From the NCBI RefSeq assembly GCF_016920785.2, contig NW_024609846.1, forward strand, positions 89,058,570 to 89,122,569: a stretch of 64,000 bases of DNA, in the 5' to 3' direction. Every line of letters begins with the position of its first letter. Position 1 is the first letter of the stretch. This document shows, piece by piece, positions 34,200 through 44,976 of the stretch. The stretch comes from Ixodes scapularis. Lineage: Eukaryota > Arthropoda > Arachnida > Ixodida > Ixodidae. The position numbers were made by a program, and so were the translations under genes. The notes beneath the pieces were generated by a model. The model ran no database searches. It was not told the origin of the DNA and worked only from the letters and a program-made list of their open reading frames with translations.

Positions 34200-36990
34200 A
34201 CCGTTCCTGCGATCGTTTAAATGTTTTCACTTGAATACACGCTCAATTAAAAAATAAAGAATCCGATCTCTGTCTTTTATTTGATAATTTTGGGCTGCAA
34301 TTTGATGCAATATTGCTAACCGAGACTTTCTCAACTTATAAAACAAATGTATTTCGTCTCCCATCGTATAAAACCTCGTATTTTAATCGCCCTAGTAGCC
34401 GCGGTGGTGGAGTGTGCATTTTAGTCAAAAAAGAATACAACTGTGAAATATTGTCAGACTTTACTGTAAATACGACTGATGGTGAACTTGTCTCAATTAA
34501 AATACAAAACACGGTAATTGTCGTTTGTTACCGCCCTCCGAGTGGTATCGCAACTACATTCTTGGACTGCTTAGAACCATTTTTTGACTTTAGTACAAAA
34601 AATCGTTTTAATTTTATCTGCGGCGGTGATATGAATATTAATATGGTAAAAAGTGACTCAACGAGGTCTAAACTAGACCTTTGACTAATGTCGCATAATT
34701 AGCGGAATTTCATTATGCTACCCACAAGAGTGACTGAGCACTCTTCATCTCTAATTGATCTGTTTTTAACAAATATAAGCTTGAACCAAGTAAAAGAAGA
34801 GGTGTTCGCCTGGGACCTAAGTGACCATCTACCAATTTTTATCTGTTCGAAGGGGCACGTAAAAAATAAATTATTACAGTCTGCACACCCAATACAGAGA
34901 ATAACAGAAAGATACCTGACCGTCTTTTGTGATAAATTTGCGCAAACAACTTGGGAAATTCTACTGAACGCTAATGACGCAAAGACGCCTATGATAAATT
35001 TCTCAGCATTTTAAAACCGTTATTCAGCAAGTTTTCCTTGTGTACGTATTAGAAAAAGCAGTAAAATTCGTAAGCCATAGGTTAACTCCGAGCTTCTCGC
35101 AAGTATATATAAAAAGAACAAGCTCAACAATCAATTTATTAAAACTAAAGACCAAGGAATATTACATAAGTTTTAAACTTGTCGCAATCGTCTGTATAAA
35201 GAACTAAAAATGACAAGACGCGATTACTTCGCAATTCAATTCATTTCTGCGACAGAGTGCTCTGAACTAAGGTGGGAAAAATTAAATGCCGTCTTAAAGC
35301 ATAATGCCCCCCCCCCCCCCCCCCCAAAGTCAACAAGATAAGCACAAATAATGGTGAATTATTTGGAAAAGAACTTGCAGATGCTTTTAACAAATATTTC
35401 GTGAATATTGTCAATAAAACCGTTACTGACTGCAGCCTTGTGAACATTCTGTCCAACCCTAATTCTATTTTTCTTAACCCTGTAAATGAACAAGAAGTTA
35501 TTACCACAATTACAAATTTAAGCAACAGCAAGGCTAAAGACGCTGATGGATTTCAGATAAAACCAAATAAGCACGCTGTTCACCATCCTGCACCTTACAT
35601 AACGCATATATTTAACTTTTGCTTTATTGAGGGTGTTTTTCCTCAAAGAATGCGAGTTGCCCATATAAACGTGTTGTAAAAGGTGAAAAAATAACATGGG
35701 AAACTACCGCCCCGTGTCAATAGTTCCAATTTTTTCAAAAGCATTAGAAAGAATAATTTGAAACTGTTTTATTGACTGAGCAGGAACATGACCTCCTAAA
35801 TGAATCTAAATTTTGTTTCAGTAAAGGACTCGGTGTAGAGTTCGCATTTTTCGCGCAGAAAGAAATAATCTTGACTGCACTTGAGGAAGAAAAGTTGGTT
35901 CTTGGTATCTTTGCTGATTTAACTAAAGCATTTGATCAAGTAAATCATACATTATTAAAAAACTTCAGCGTTATGGTTTCAGAGGGAAGGCTGCATCCTG
36001 AATCATGTCTTATCTACATCATCGTGTACAAACAGTCCGTATAGACGATCATTATTCCGATCCACTTTCTGTCTCTTGCGGCGTACCACAGGGGAGTATT
36101 CTGGGTCCTTTTCTTTTCAATCTGTATATAAATGACATCGTCTCTGTTGAATCAGATGTTAATATGATTAGTTACGCCGACGATACCAGCATATTTATAA
36201 CCGGAAATATATCTAATGAGATAGTCGATTAAGCAAATTTGACGTTACAATAACTAGACGAAGGGCGTGCCAAAATAGCTTTAAAATAAATATAAACAAA
36301 CCTAAAGCCGTCTCATTTCGTAGTAAAAATAAAAATGTCGTGTTAAATGAACTAATAATGCTAAATCTGACTCTCGTTGCAGTTGTCGCGTTTTAAGGGT
36401 ACTAGGGGTTGTTTCAAGAAACTTTGTCGTGGGATACACATATTGATTCCGTAGCCTCTAACCTGTCCCAAATTGTCGGACTTGCATATCATAATCGGCA
36501 TTTTCTGCCACGAAATATTACGATTTTAATTTATAATAGCTTGTTTTCATCTAGGCTCAACTACTGTCATTTATTCTGGGCATCCACAACTCAAGCGAAT
36601 CTACAAAAAATACATGTCTTGTAAAAACCGTTCCTAAGACTCGTTGAAAATATTCCGTCTTACTTTCATACACATGAGTTGTCTGTAAAATATAATGTAT
36701 TACACCAATGCATGAAACGTAGGATTATCGGCTTTCTAATGCTTTTAAACAAGAAGTAAAAACTAAATCATCGTTTTTAAAAGGTCTAGCTAACTTACAA
36801 AGTAATACTACAGCCTACACAATACGCCATGGTGAGCCTTGGAATGTTAGCACTTATTGAACAATCCATGGGCAAGATATGTTGAAAAACAAACTACCAA
36901 GATTACTGAATAGATTAGCTGCCGAGAATGTCGAGCTTTTAGATATTACGTTTAAAGCGTTGCGTTGTTATTTCAGCCCCCAGTCGACAT
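34200..36990 (+). pseudogene. Decayed CR1/Jockey-like LINE with endonuclease and RT
   Basis: Reads rightward with several frame breaks. The apurinic-type endonuclease is recognisable. CFHLNTRSIK near 34228 is followed by LLTETFSTY near 34313 and GGGVCILVKKEY near 34408. Then come VVCYRPPSG near 34520, ICGGDMNINM near 34615, SSLIDLFLTN near 34745 and DLSDHLPIF near 34820. The RT follows: SKAKDADGFQIKP near 35530, NYRPVSIVPIFSKALERII near 35700, FADLTKAFDQVNHTLL near 35910, CGVPQGSILGPFLFNLYIND near 36080 and SYADDTSIFI near 36170. The thumb region, with SSRLNYCHLFWAS, is near 36545. Catalytic FADL and YADD motifs persist, but stops make it inactive. No ORF1 was seen. Confidence 0.9.
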
Positions 36991-37020
36991 TTCTTAAGTA
37001 AGAAAAGGGCTGTGTAATAT

Positions 37021-37475
37021 TGTCACGAATGACAATTGATGATGCGATAATGACTGAAGAAACAAAACGTTTATTGGGGCGAACTTGCGCCCAAAAATAA
37101 AAAGGGAACAGAAGAAAGCAGAGCGTCGCGGGCGTCGAAGTCGGCGTGACAGCAGAGTCAAACACTGGGGAAAAACTGACCCCGGCTTGCCACGCGGAGC
37201 CGCTTTTGTGCACGCGTGGGCTTCTGGAGCATTCGGTGTAGAAGGTTTCTTTTTTTTTTTTTTATTGCATTAGGCGTAGAAGGTTCGCCGCGTAGAACAT
37301 TCTAACCTCGAATCACCAAGACGGTTTTCGAATTAACCAGAACATTACATTACAGTGTCAACAAAAATGTGTAGCCGCGGCAAGGAATCGAACCCTCGCC
37401 TTCTGCGTGGAAGGCAAGCGCGATAACCGTTAGGCCACGGGCGCGCTTCCTTTCTGGTTAGCTGCACTCGCGGCA
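37021..37475 (-). repeat. Probable 3' LTR of the Ty3-type element
   Basis: On the minus strand the coding region is followed by a purine tract (AAAGGGGGGAATAA, about 37489-37476). The putative LTR then starts TGCCGCGAG and ends in TGTCATTCGTGACA at 37021. An AATAAA signal lies near 37077 (minus strand), as expected for the R region. No second LTR exists in the window because the element's 5' part is missing, so the limits are inferred from TG...CA and the purine tract. Confidence 0.5.
37372..37443 (-). tRNA. tRNA-Gly(UCC)-like sequence inside the LTR
   Basis: The minus strand reads GTGGCCTAACGGTTATCGCG. An anticodon arm with loop CTTCCAC (anticodon UCC) follows, and then GGTTCGATTCC, a perfect B box. 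The A box TGGCCTAACGG is also intact. The acceptor stem does not pair properly and the anticodon and T stems have mismatches, so a functional tRNA is unlikely. Its place, about 30 bases into the putative LTR, suggests an exapted Pol III promoter or a captured tRNA/SINE. Confidence 0.5.
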
Positions 37476-37543
37476 TTATTCCCCCCTTTAGAAAAAGTGC
37501 ATCGTCCCGATGCAGCACTAAACGAAAACAAAACAAAACAAAA

Positions 37544-37562
37544 CAACAACAACAACAACAAA
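37544..37562. repeat. (CAA)n microsatellite
   Basis: Six to seven ACA repeats between the Ty3 coding region and its LTR. Confidence 0.85.
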
Positions 37563-37599
37563 AAAAATCCACACCAAAAAGACCGCAGAATCGCGAGCC

Positions 37600-37643
37600 G
37601 CAGTTCGCAGTTCGCAGTTCGCAGTTCACAGTTCACAGTTCAC
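37600..37643. repeat. 7 bp tandem repeat (CAGTTCG)n
   Basis: Six to seven units of CAGTTCG grading into CAGTTCA, just downstream of the Ty3 integrase end. Confidence 0.9.
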
Positions 37644-37665
37644 TCGTCGACGAGAGTGGAAAGTT

Positions 37666-40037
37666 TTATCGTCTGTAATACGGCTTCAGCCGGACGACGT
37701 GCACCACCTCGGGTCGCGGCTGACGTCTTGCAGATGGGCGCGTTGCGTCGGGAAGGACTTCGTAGTTCAGATCACCGAGGCGTCGGATGATCTTGTAGGG
37801 TCCGAAATAGCGTTTCAGAAGCTTCCCGCTGGGACCGCGGCGCCGTATTGGTGTACAAACCCATACCTGGTCTCCGGGTTGGAAGTGGACGGCGCGGTGA
37901 CGAAAATTGTACCGGCGAGCGTCGACACGCTGTTGATCTTGGATTCGAAAGCTGGCTAGTTGGCGTGCTTCTTCTGCTCTCTGACTGACCACATGGGCAT
38001 CGTCGCATCCGTCATCCACAGGCTCATGGGGCAGCATCGCGTCCAGCATGTTTGTTACTTTTCTTCCATGCACAAGCTCGAATGGTGTAAACCCGGCTGT
38101 TTCTTGAGTCGGTGTTGTAGGCGAACGTGATGTATGGAAATACCTCGTTCCACGTCTTGTGCTCTACATCGACGTACATGGAAATCATGTCGGCGATCGT
38201 GTTGTTGAGCCCGTTAGCCCGTTGGCCTGCGGATGGTACGCGGTGGACCGACGATGGCTGGTGTGGCTGAGCCGAAGGACCTCTTGCGAGAGCTGGGTCC
38301 AAGAACGAATACCCTCGGTCGGTTATCAAGGCTTCGGGGGCGCCATGTCGAAGGAGAATCGACTCAACGAAAAACTTGGCGACTTCCACCACTGTTCCCG
38401 ACGGAAGGGCTTTCGTCTCCGCGTACCGGGTAAGGTAATCCGTGGCAACGATTATCCAGCGGTTCCCCGACGTCGATGGCGGGAAGGGCCCAAGGAAATC
38501 TACTCCAATTTGTTAAAAAGGAGTAGTACGGGTCGATATCGGTTGCAGGAATCCCGCAGGTCTCGTCGGAGGTTTCTTACGCCGTTGGCACTCGTGACAT
38601 GACCGTGTGTACAGATGAACAGTCTTCGGGAGTTTTGGCCAGTAGTACTTGTCACGAATCCGGGCAAGGATCCTGCTGTAGCCGTTGGTCTGGTCGTTGG
38701 GTCGTCGTGGCACGCTTGAAAAATTTCTTCTCGGAGGCTGGTGTGGACAACCAGTAGCCAGGGAGTTTCGCTGGTTCCGAAATTTTTTTTGAAGAGCACG
38801 CCTCGCCGCAAGGCAAAGCTCGGTAGGTCCCGAGAAAAGACCCGTGGAACAAAGCCTCCTCGACCTTCGAGGTGGTCAATCACGGAGCGAAGTTCCGTGT
38901 CGTCGCTTTGCAGTGCCCTCATGTCGGTAGCGTTAACTGCGCCTAGAAAGCGGGCGTCGTCATCGTTGTCGGTGCCGGAGATTGGAGGTTCGACCGGAGC
39001 CCTAGACAAACAGTCAGCGTGATTATGCTTGCGGTCGGATTTATGCACAATGGTTACGTCGAATTCTTGCCGTCGAAGGCTCCAGCGGGCGAAGCGTCCT
39101 GACGGATCCTTGAGGTTGGCGAACCAGCAGAGGGCGTGGTGGTCGGTCACCACGCGGAACGGGATCCCGTACAAGTACGGACGAAACTTAATTATCGCCC
39201 AGACGACTGCAAGACGTTCCTTGTCGGTCGTTGAATAATTTTGTTCACCCTTGGACAGCGCCCGGCTTGCGTAAGCGATTACTGTCTCTGTTTCTTCTTG
39301 TCGCTGAGCGAGTACTGCACCGAGACCGGTATTGCTGGCGTCTGTGTGGATTTCTGTCTCCGCAGACTGATCAAAATGCCCGAGGATAGGGGGCGACTGG
39401 AGCCTTCGCTTGAGTTCGTCGAACGCTTGTTTTTGTTCCTTTACCCACTGGAACTGCACGTCGTCCTTCGTCAGATGCGTCAGCGGTGCACAAATTTGTG
39501 CAAAGTCACAAACGAAACGTCTGTAGTAGATGCACAGCCCAAGGAACCTTCGGACGGCCTTCTTGTCTGATGGTTTCGGGAATTCGGCAACAGCGGACGT
39601 CTTTGCAGGATCAGGGCTTACACCCTGAGCTCTCACAACGTGTCCCAAGAATTTCAGCTCACCATAGGCGAACCGACACTTGGAAGGCTTGAGTGTCAGC
39701 CCAGCAGTCTTGATAGCCTGTAGCACGGATTGCAGTCGTGTCACGTGCTCGTCGAATTCGCTTGCGAACACCACAACGTCGTCGAGGTACACGAGACAGC
39801 TCTGCCATTTCAAGTCGGAAAGGACGATGTCCATAACGCGCTGGAAGGTTTCCAGCGCTGTGTACAGTCCGAACGGCATTACTTTAAATTCATACAGTCC
39901 GTCCGGCGTGACGAAGGTCGTCTTCTCGCGATCTCGTTCGTCGACCTCTATCTGCCAGTACCGGCTCTTCAAGTCCATCAACGAAAAGTAACGGGCGTGG
40001 CGCAGTTGCTCCAGGGTGTCGTCAATGCGGGGCAGCG
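37666..40037 (-). pseudogene. Ty3-type retrotransposon pol (RT, RNase H, integrase), 5'-truncated
   Basis: Reads leftward. RT: PLPRIDDTLEQL (about 40030), SLMDLKSRYWQIEVDERD, then KTTFVTPDGLYEFKVMPFGL and the catalytic YLDDVVVFASEF. RNase H: TDASNTGLGAVLAQRQ and NYSTTDKERLAVVWAI, then RVVTDHHALCWF. After a frame break, the integrase zinc finger CHECQRRKKPP and core VDFLGPFPPS follow, then ALITDRGYSF. The expected catalytic Glu block after NGL is missing: NGL runs straight into NNTIADM. A chromodomain-like tail ends RLKPYYRR near 37670. There is no gag or protease: homology stops at 40037 beside a T run, where a fold-back sequence begins. The RT/RNase H frame is open for 493 codons. Confidence 0.92.
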
Positions 40038-40049
40038 GATATACGTTTT

Positions 40050-40210
40050 TTTTTTTTTTTTGTTACTGCGTTCAGCCGGCGAAGGTGAGACGGACTGGGG
40101 AGGAGGAAGCAGACGGAACGCTGGAGAAGAGAAAAGGAAATATCTTTCCCTCTTTAGCACTCCGCCTGCTTCCTCCTCCCCCAGCCCGTCTAACCCTCGC
40201 CCTACCTTCT
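40050..40210. mobile_element. Fold-back sequence at the Ty3 break point
   Basis: GACGGACTGGGGAGGAGGAA at about 40089 pairs with TTCCTCCTCCCCCAGCCCGTC at about 40170-40190. The arms are about 50 bp around a short AT-rich loop. A T run at 40049-40061 separates it from the truncated RT. Confidence 0.65.
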
Positions 40211-40510
40211 TGAGTTGCAACGGACTTTGACTACCCTTTCATTCAGGGCTCAGCGCTCCCGCATTACCGCACGCTCTCTGCTCCTAATCTCTCTCAGTTT
40301 CTCGGCGCATATAAACCGTTTTACTGAAAGAGGGCAAGAAAGGAAAGGGGAAAGGGCTACCGGAGCTTTCCTCCTTGCTGGTTAGTTAGGAACGAGCGGA
40401 AGACGCGGATGAACGTCTTGGACGCGCGTGTTGCTTCTTTTGTTAGCTTGTTTTCTCCGCTGTTTCCTTCATCTCTTTACTTCCAGATTTCATTAGAGCT
40501 AGCAGATTCA

Positions 40511-40578
40511 ATGACGACAATCCCCTGGTCATCGGGACACCATTGTTCTGTAATAACCTGCATAAATAACTATCAAAA
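40511..40578 (+). CDS. THAP gene, candidate exon 1
   Basis: ATG at 40511 opens MTTIPWSSGHHCSVITCINN and runs into CAAAA followed by GTGAGG, a donor. Cys 12 and 17 give the C-x4-C half of a THAP zinc finger. The unspliced frame hits TGA at 40580, just inside the intron. Splicing to 40645 restores the frame: the split codon AA/T encodes Asn. The implied intron is only 66 bases. A pyrimidine tract ending TTCCAG at about 40489 precedes the exon, so a 5' non-coding exon may exist. Confidence 0.55.
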
Positions 40579-40644
40579 GTGAGGAATATTATCGGAGGAG
40601 ATCTGTATCGCGCACGAGATCCGACAAGGCACTTGCCGCTGCAG

Positions 40645-40825
40645 TGTCTTCAAATTTCATCGCTTTCCAAATGACAAAGACCTCCGGCGGCAGTGGGTTG
40701 CGTCCGTAAACCGAAAAGTCTTTCCTTCAATGCCATCCTCTCGAGTGTGCTCGGAACATTTTGTGAATGGAGCGCGCACCGAACTTAACGCTGTACCGTC
40801 GATGAACATGGCGTACGCTCGCAAG
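40645..40825 (+). CDS. THAP gene, candidate exon 2
   Basis: Acceptor GCCGCTGCAG. The exon encodes VFKFHRFPNDKDLRRQW, then VCSEHF (C-x2-H) and LNAVPSMNM, the AVPTIF-box equivalent. With exon 1 this makes a full C2CH THAP domain of about 83 residues. It ends in phase 0 at CGCAAG followed by GTGCGT. The phase-0 end is compatible with the repeated 78-nt exons at 44.6-45.8 kb, so this may be an alternative DNA-binding head for the transposase gene downstream. It may equally be a separate small THAP gene, because no other downstream exon can be tied to it. Confidence 0.75.
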
Positions 40826-43035
40826 GTGCGTGCAAGTTTTCTCGTGAGAATTGGCTGTTTCAGCTTGCAAATTTTCGTAACTTCATTTATGTTAATCTTT
40901 ATAATTTGCAGTGGGGAGATTGACTCAATTTTATAATCTACAACGCTTAGTTGAAGGCTTATTTCCGCCGGGTGCGACTGGGGATCGTCAAAAAGTTAGT
41001 TCTAGAGGTTTTTCTGAATCGCGATCTCCTGCCCGATACCAAAGAGCCGTGAACTTATGCTGACCGTTACAATGCGAGTGGATTCTTCTTATTTTGAAAA
41101 TTAGTACACAATATAGCTGAAAAAAAACCTCAAATTCTAATGTTGATGCATGCTCATTCATCAATTTCAAATTATTGAATCACTGATCGACTCCCTCCGG
41201 CAGTATGCCAATCTCGACCCTGTTCTTTTCAGTTCTCAACCAAAGACACACTCGTCGACACAGGATCCTCGATTAAAACTAGTATAAACATCTGCAAGCC
41301 GGAGGGAGCTCTTTGATCGTTCCTTGCAATGTTCTCATTTTGCGCGTCATTGTACACATTATATTTTATTGTTGTGGACGACACAAAACACCAAAAATAT
41401 GATCAGTGTATTGCATCTAAAACAAGAAACCTGAAGGGAAATTCAATTGCTGCTATCTGATACAATATTTTGAGAACTCGCCCCTGATCTCCATCTGCGG
41501 CACGTTCAGTGCCGCACTTCTCGGCATCGCCGCACTGCCAGATGCCATCATGCGGAGCAAGGAAAGTTACCAGTGAGTTGAGAAAAGGTCATCCGCGGCA
41601 CACAAGAACACAAGACGTGCCCCAAGGCGTATACTTAGCGCTTTGGGGCGCCCAACTAGCACACCCAAAGCGGGAGCGGCGTTCTGAAGAGCACTTTCGC
41701 CAACGCTTCTAACCACTCAATATGACCGCGGAACCTGGCGCTCGCTAGATGGCACTACAGTATTCAAAATGGCACTTTACACGATAAAAGTGTCTATAGC
41801 CCCGCCAAGGGCTTATCTCCGCCCTGCGTTTTCGAAGCTGTCGGCGACTATTTGAAAACGACATCGAAACTATTTTTGCGCTTTAAGGTTGGACCGTTCG
41901 CAGCAACCGAAGCGTCAGCAACGACAAAGTCACCGGAACAAGTGCTGGCCGTTCACAACGGGGCGAGCTAGACTCGTGATGGCTTCACGAAGCCATCACG
42001 AGTCACGGTCCCAGCGGTGTTCTGATCGTTTCTGTCCGTTTCTGTGTTTTGTGAACGCAGCCGTCATAAAAGTGTTGTGTGATCCAGCCTTTACTGAGAC
42101 AGGGTTTTGACGAGTGTCAGAGTTTGCATTTTTGTGTTAGTGACCCGAAAGATGACTGCACATTACGTTTTCAAATGTAACCTTTCAATCCTTAAAAAAA
42201 GAATATATATATATATATAGCCGTCAATTATCGTTTAATTATAACCAAAGTTACTAGAGATATGTAGTTGTTTGTTCAATTTCACGGGACGTGCTCCAAA
42301 ATATTCATACGGGCGTGTGGACTTTTTTATTTTTCTAAGAATGGAATCATCTATACTCGATGTTCCAGGTTGTGAGCAGTGACAACAAAAAACAATAGGA
42401 CCGAGAGTATGGAGCTCCGTCAAATTCTTAATTAGCGCGAACAACCGGTCCACCCACAATGCTTCTCGGAACTTCCTGGGAAGAAAGTGAAGGCAGGCAC
42501 TTGATCGCGGCTTCGAAACGTGCTTTTCGCGAACGACCGCTTGCGCTAGAAAGACACATTTCAAAGCAAGGAGCAGGGCTAGCTCGCGCGTGTCAGCTTG
42601 TCGCCTTCACTGCCCTGTCAGAGAGAGAATCCAATTTAAGAGAGAGAGAGAGAGAGAAAGAACTCGAGAGAAAGAGGAAGGCAGAAAGAAAGAGAGATTG
42701 CGCTCCTCTGTCAGCTTATTCACGGCGAGAAGTTTGGGTATGCCGCCCGATTGAATTTTTTTACAGTCCAGAGTGTTGATGCTTCAACGTCCTCTTCTGG
42801 TGCAAGCCCGTGCAATGCCAAGCTTCTGTGATTCTATTCGTTATGAAAATTAAAACATAACTGCGTGGATAACACCTGCACTACCCAGATTCAGGAAAAC
42901 AGAAACGCCCCTATTGAGCTTCCCACGGCGAATAAGACCGACAGGAAGGTCCTTCAATTCTCCCGCTTCCAGCACAACCTCGAAAACACTGCGACATCTC
43001 GTGATCTTCGAACGTGTGCGCGCCGCTGAAGCCCA
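40826..43035. other. Intron or intergenic DNA between two THAP heads
   Basis: No exon with a recognisable motif. Contains the hairpin at 41971-42004, an (AT)n tract at about 42204-42220 and a (GA)n-rich tract at about 42640-42700. Confidence 0.4.
41971..42004. repeat. Perfect 16 bp inverted repeat (hairpin)
   Basis: GACTCGTGATGGCTTC, then AC, then GAAGCCATCACGAGTC. Stem of 16 with a two-base centre. Its shortness and perfection suggest selection, a recent fold-back or an artefact. Confidence 0.9.
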
Positions 43036-43343
43036 ATGGGAGGCAACGAATGCGTGCTGGAGGCCTGAAACTTGAAGGAGACACCCTGCACTTCTGTCAT
43101 CCTTTCAAAAAAAAGAAAGACGTTTGCAATCTTCTGTAATGCCGAATTAGAGCGCAGCTCTGGAGGAGGAGGGAAGGGGAGGGTATGCCCGTGTGACGTC
43201 ATGAGAGTGACGTCACTTGTGACCCTCGTGACGTCACTCGTGTGTTTAAACTCCCGAAATCGCCGAGGAGAAGGAAGCTGTGGCTGGACCGAATCAAACG
43301 CGGCGCGAAGTGGAATCCCCTGGACTATACTTTCCTTTGCGAG
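43036..43343 (+). CDS. Second THAP head, first-half exon, damaged 5' part
   Basis: The 3' part encodes VFKLPKSPRRRKLWLDRIK, then NPLDYTFLCE, and ends in phase 0 at TGCGAG followed by GTGAGG (43343/43344). It joins directly to HFDPSQF in the exon at 43736, giving the C-x2-H half of a THAP zinc finger (LCE-A-H). The frame is open only from about 43197, and the stretch before VFKL is made of GTGACGTCA repeats, not THAP-like. Further upstream, ATG at 43036 begins MGGNECVLEA and meets TGA exactly where C-x4-C would need its second Cys. I infer that the original start is there and that a nonsense change plus the repeat insertion at about 43143-43240 destroyed the first half of the finger. Confidence 0.5.
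43143..43245 (-). mobile_element. Element C fragment inside the THAP exon
   Basis: GCCGAATTAGAGCGCAGCTC, followed by GGAGGAGGAGGGAAG, is the reverse complement of the right end of element C at about 51490-51520. GTGACGTCA words (three copies) follow, as in the CRE-rich part of that element. The other end is missing. Confidence 0.65.
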
Positions 43344-43735
43344 GTGAGGCTTTTGCAGTGCCTCTGCAGCGTCCTTGCGCGCTTCCGCTGCACTGCAGAA
43401 AGATGACTGATCACCAGGTGCTCAAGATCTGACGGCGGTTTATTGCAAAATATTTTCAGGTGGTCAAAATTAAGCCCCAGTTTTGTTTTTCGATGGTGCG
43501 TGCCACATGGCACGTCTCCGGTGCCGGACGTTTGGCACGTATCCTAATCTTACTTGGATGGTAACCGCTCTGTTGATCGGGGTCGCTGCTAATGTCTTCT
43601 AATTTGTATAAATGTGACTACGGAATCATTGAAACGTGTTCCCAAAGCGCAGACCTACCTTCCTCTCGTATGCTGGAGCGGTTGCAGTCTTACTGCTGAT
43701 GTCGCTCAAAAAGTTACTTACCGACTTAACTGCAG

Positions 43736-43837
43736 GCCCATTTCGACCCTTCCCAGTTCCAGACGAGATGTTATGATGGCTGGAGGAAGCTGAAAAGCAC
43801 AGCTGTTCCCACCATTTTCTCTCAACCGAATGGCCAA
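43736..43837 (+). CDS. Second THAP head, second-half exon
   Basis: Acceptor CTTAACTGCAG, donor CAA followed by GTAAGT. 102 bases, phase 0 at both sides. Encodes AHFDPSQFQ and ends with KSTAVPTIFSQPNGQ. It carries the zinc-ligand His and a perfect AVPTIF box. It completes the domain begun by the exon ending at 43343. Confidence 0.8.
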
Positions 43838-44439
43838 GTAAGTGCGACGCGACGGAAGAAAACTAGCTCAGCCGTTATGTGTTGGTGGGATATATACATG
43901 AATGTGCGGTGATGCGTCCTGGAAACTTCATGCACGCTCTGCGACCATCTGCACAAGCGAAAACAAAATCATGAAGATGTCTATAAGTTCTGAAAATGTT
44001 ATACAGTGCAACACCACACCTTAAACACATCTGTCATTATCCTTACAATAAACATAGTGTCTATATATGCATGTTAAAAAAAAAAAGAAATATTGATATC
44101 CGCACATCCCCAGCCTCAGGGCCATTTTGCATATTGATTGCTGAGTATGATGCATTTGTGCAAGAGTGCATGAGACATCATCAGTCAGTGTTCCAGCATG
44201 ATGCAGCACCGACCATCATCTGGTGAACTTCGCTGATCCACTCCTGCTCCCTAGTGCAATGTAGGTGCAAACCTTAAGTTCCAGGAAAGAGGCACATATA
44301 TGAGTCTCACTTGTGCTGCTGCATCCGTCGACAACTATCAGCTTCGGCTAACTGGGTATGTGCTATGACTCTTCGATCGAGGCAACACTGGGAGACTGAG
44401 AATGAATTTTGCCTTCAGCCGGTGGAGACTCACCTTCAG
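43838..44439. other. Intron, nothing recognised
   Basis: AT-rich. An A run is at about 44073-44084. No exon-like sequence. Confidence 0.4.
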
Positions 44440-44622
44440 CTTCCTCTGTAGCTCAGGGTTAACATCACCGACACTGATACTGCAGGCAGCCAGCACTTTG
44501 CAGCAGCACCCTGCCAGCACCCCTGACCAGAAGAGGGCCTCTGCCCTTTTTGTACGCGTTCCAGTTTTTGCGAAGTTTGGTGTGAACCCTGGCACTAACT
44601 AGTTTTTAAACCTTGTGCGAAG

Positions 44623-44700
44623 GAGCCTGCTGCCGGGGGTCGTGCGGTTCTGGTGCAAGCTGTCCAAGAGCCCGTGCCCTCAACAAGTGGAGCCTTCTTC
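44623..44700 (+). CDS. Tandem exon copy 1
   Basis: 78 bases, phase 0, no stop. Begins EPAAGGRAVLVQAVQEPVPS and ends GAFF. The acceptor is GCGAAG, where the other copies have CGCAG. Donor GTAAGC. No known domain; Ala/Gly/Val/Gln/Pro-rich linker character. Confidence 0.6.
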
Positions 44701-44898
44701 GTAAGCATCTTCGAGCTCCCTCCGTAGCTCAAGGTTAACGTTACCGACCCTGGTACTGCAGGCAGCGGGCAGTTTGCAGCAGTATTCTGCCAGCGCCCCT
44801 AACCAGCAGAGGGCCTCTGCCCGTTTGGTACGCGTCACAGTCCTTGCGCAGGTTGGTGTGAACTCTGGCACTAACCAGTTTCTAAACCTTGTGCGCAG

Positions 44899-44976
44899 GA
44901 GCCTGCCGCCGGAGGCCATGTGGTTCTGGTGCAAGCTGTCCAACAACCCGTGCACTCAACTGGTGGAGCCGTCTTC
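44899..44976 (+). CDS. Tandem exon copy 2
   Basis: 78 bases, phase 0, no stop. Begins EPAAGGHVVLVQAVQQPVHS and ends GAVF. CGCAG acceptor, GTAAGC donor. Confidence 0.65.

Noticed and set aside
37372..37443. Functional tRNA-Gly gene
   Set aside because: The acceptor stem does not pair and there are mismatches in two other stems. It lies within a putative LTR.
41509..41712. Possible THAP start (M-P-S-C-G...)
   Set aside because: No FHxFP, Trp or C-x2-H follows at the right spacing.
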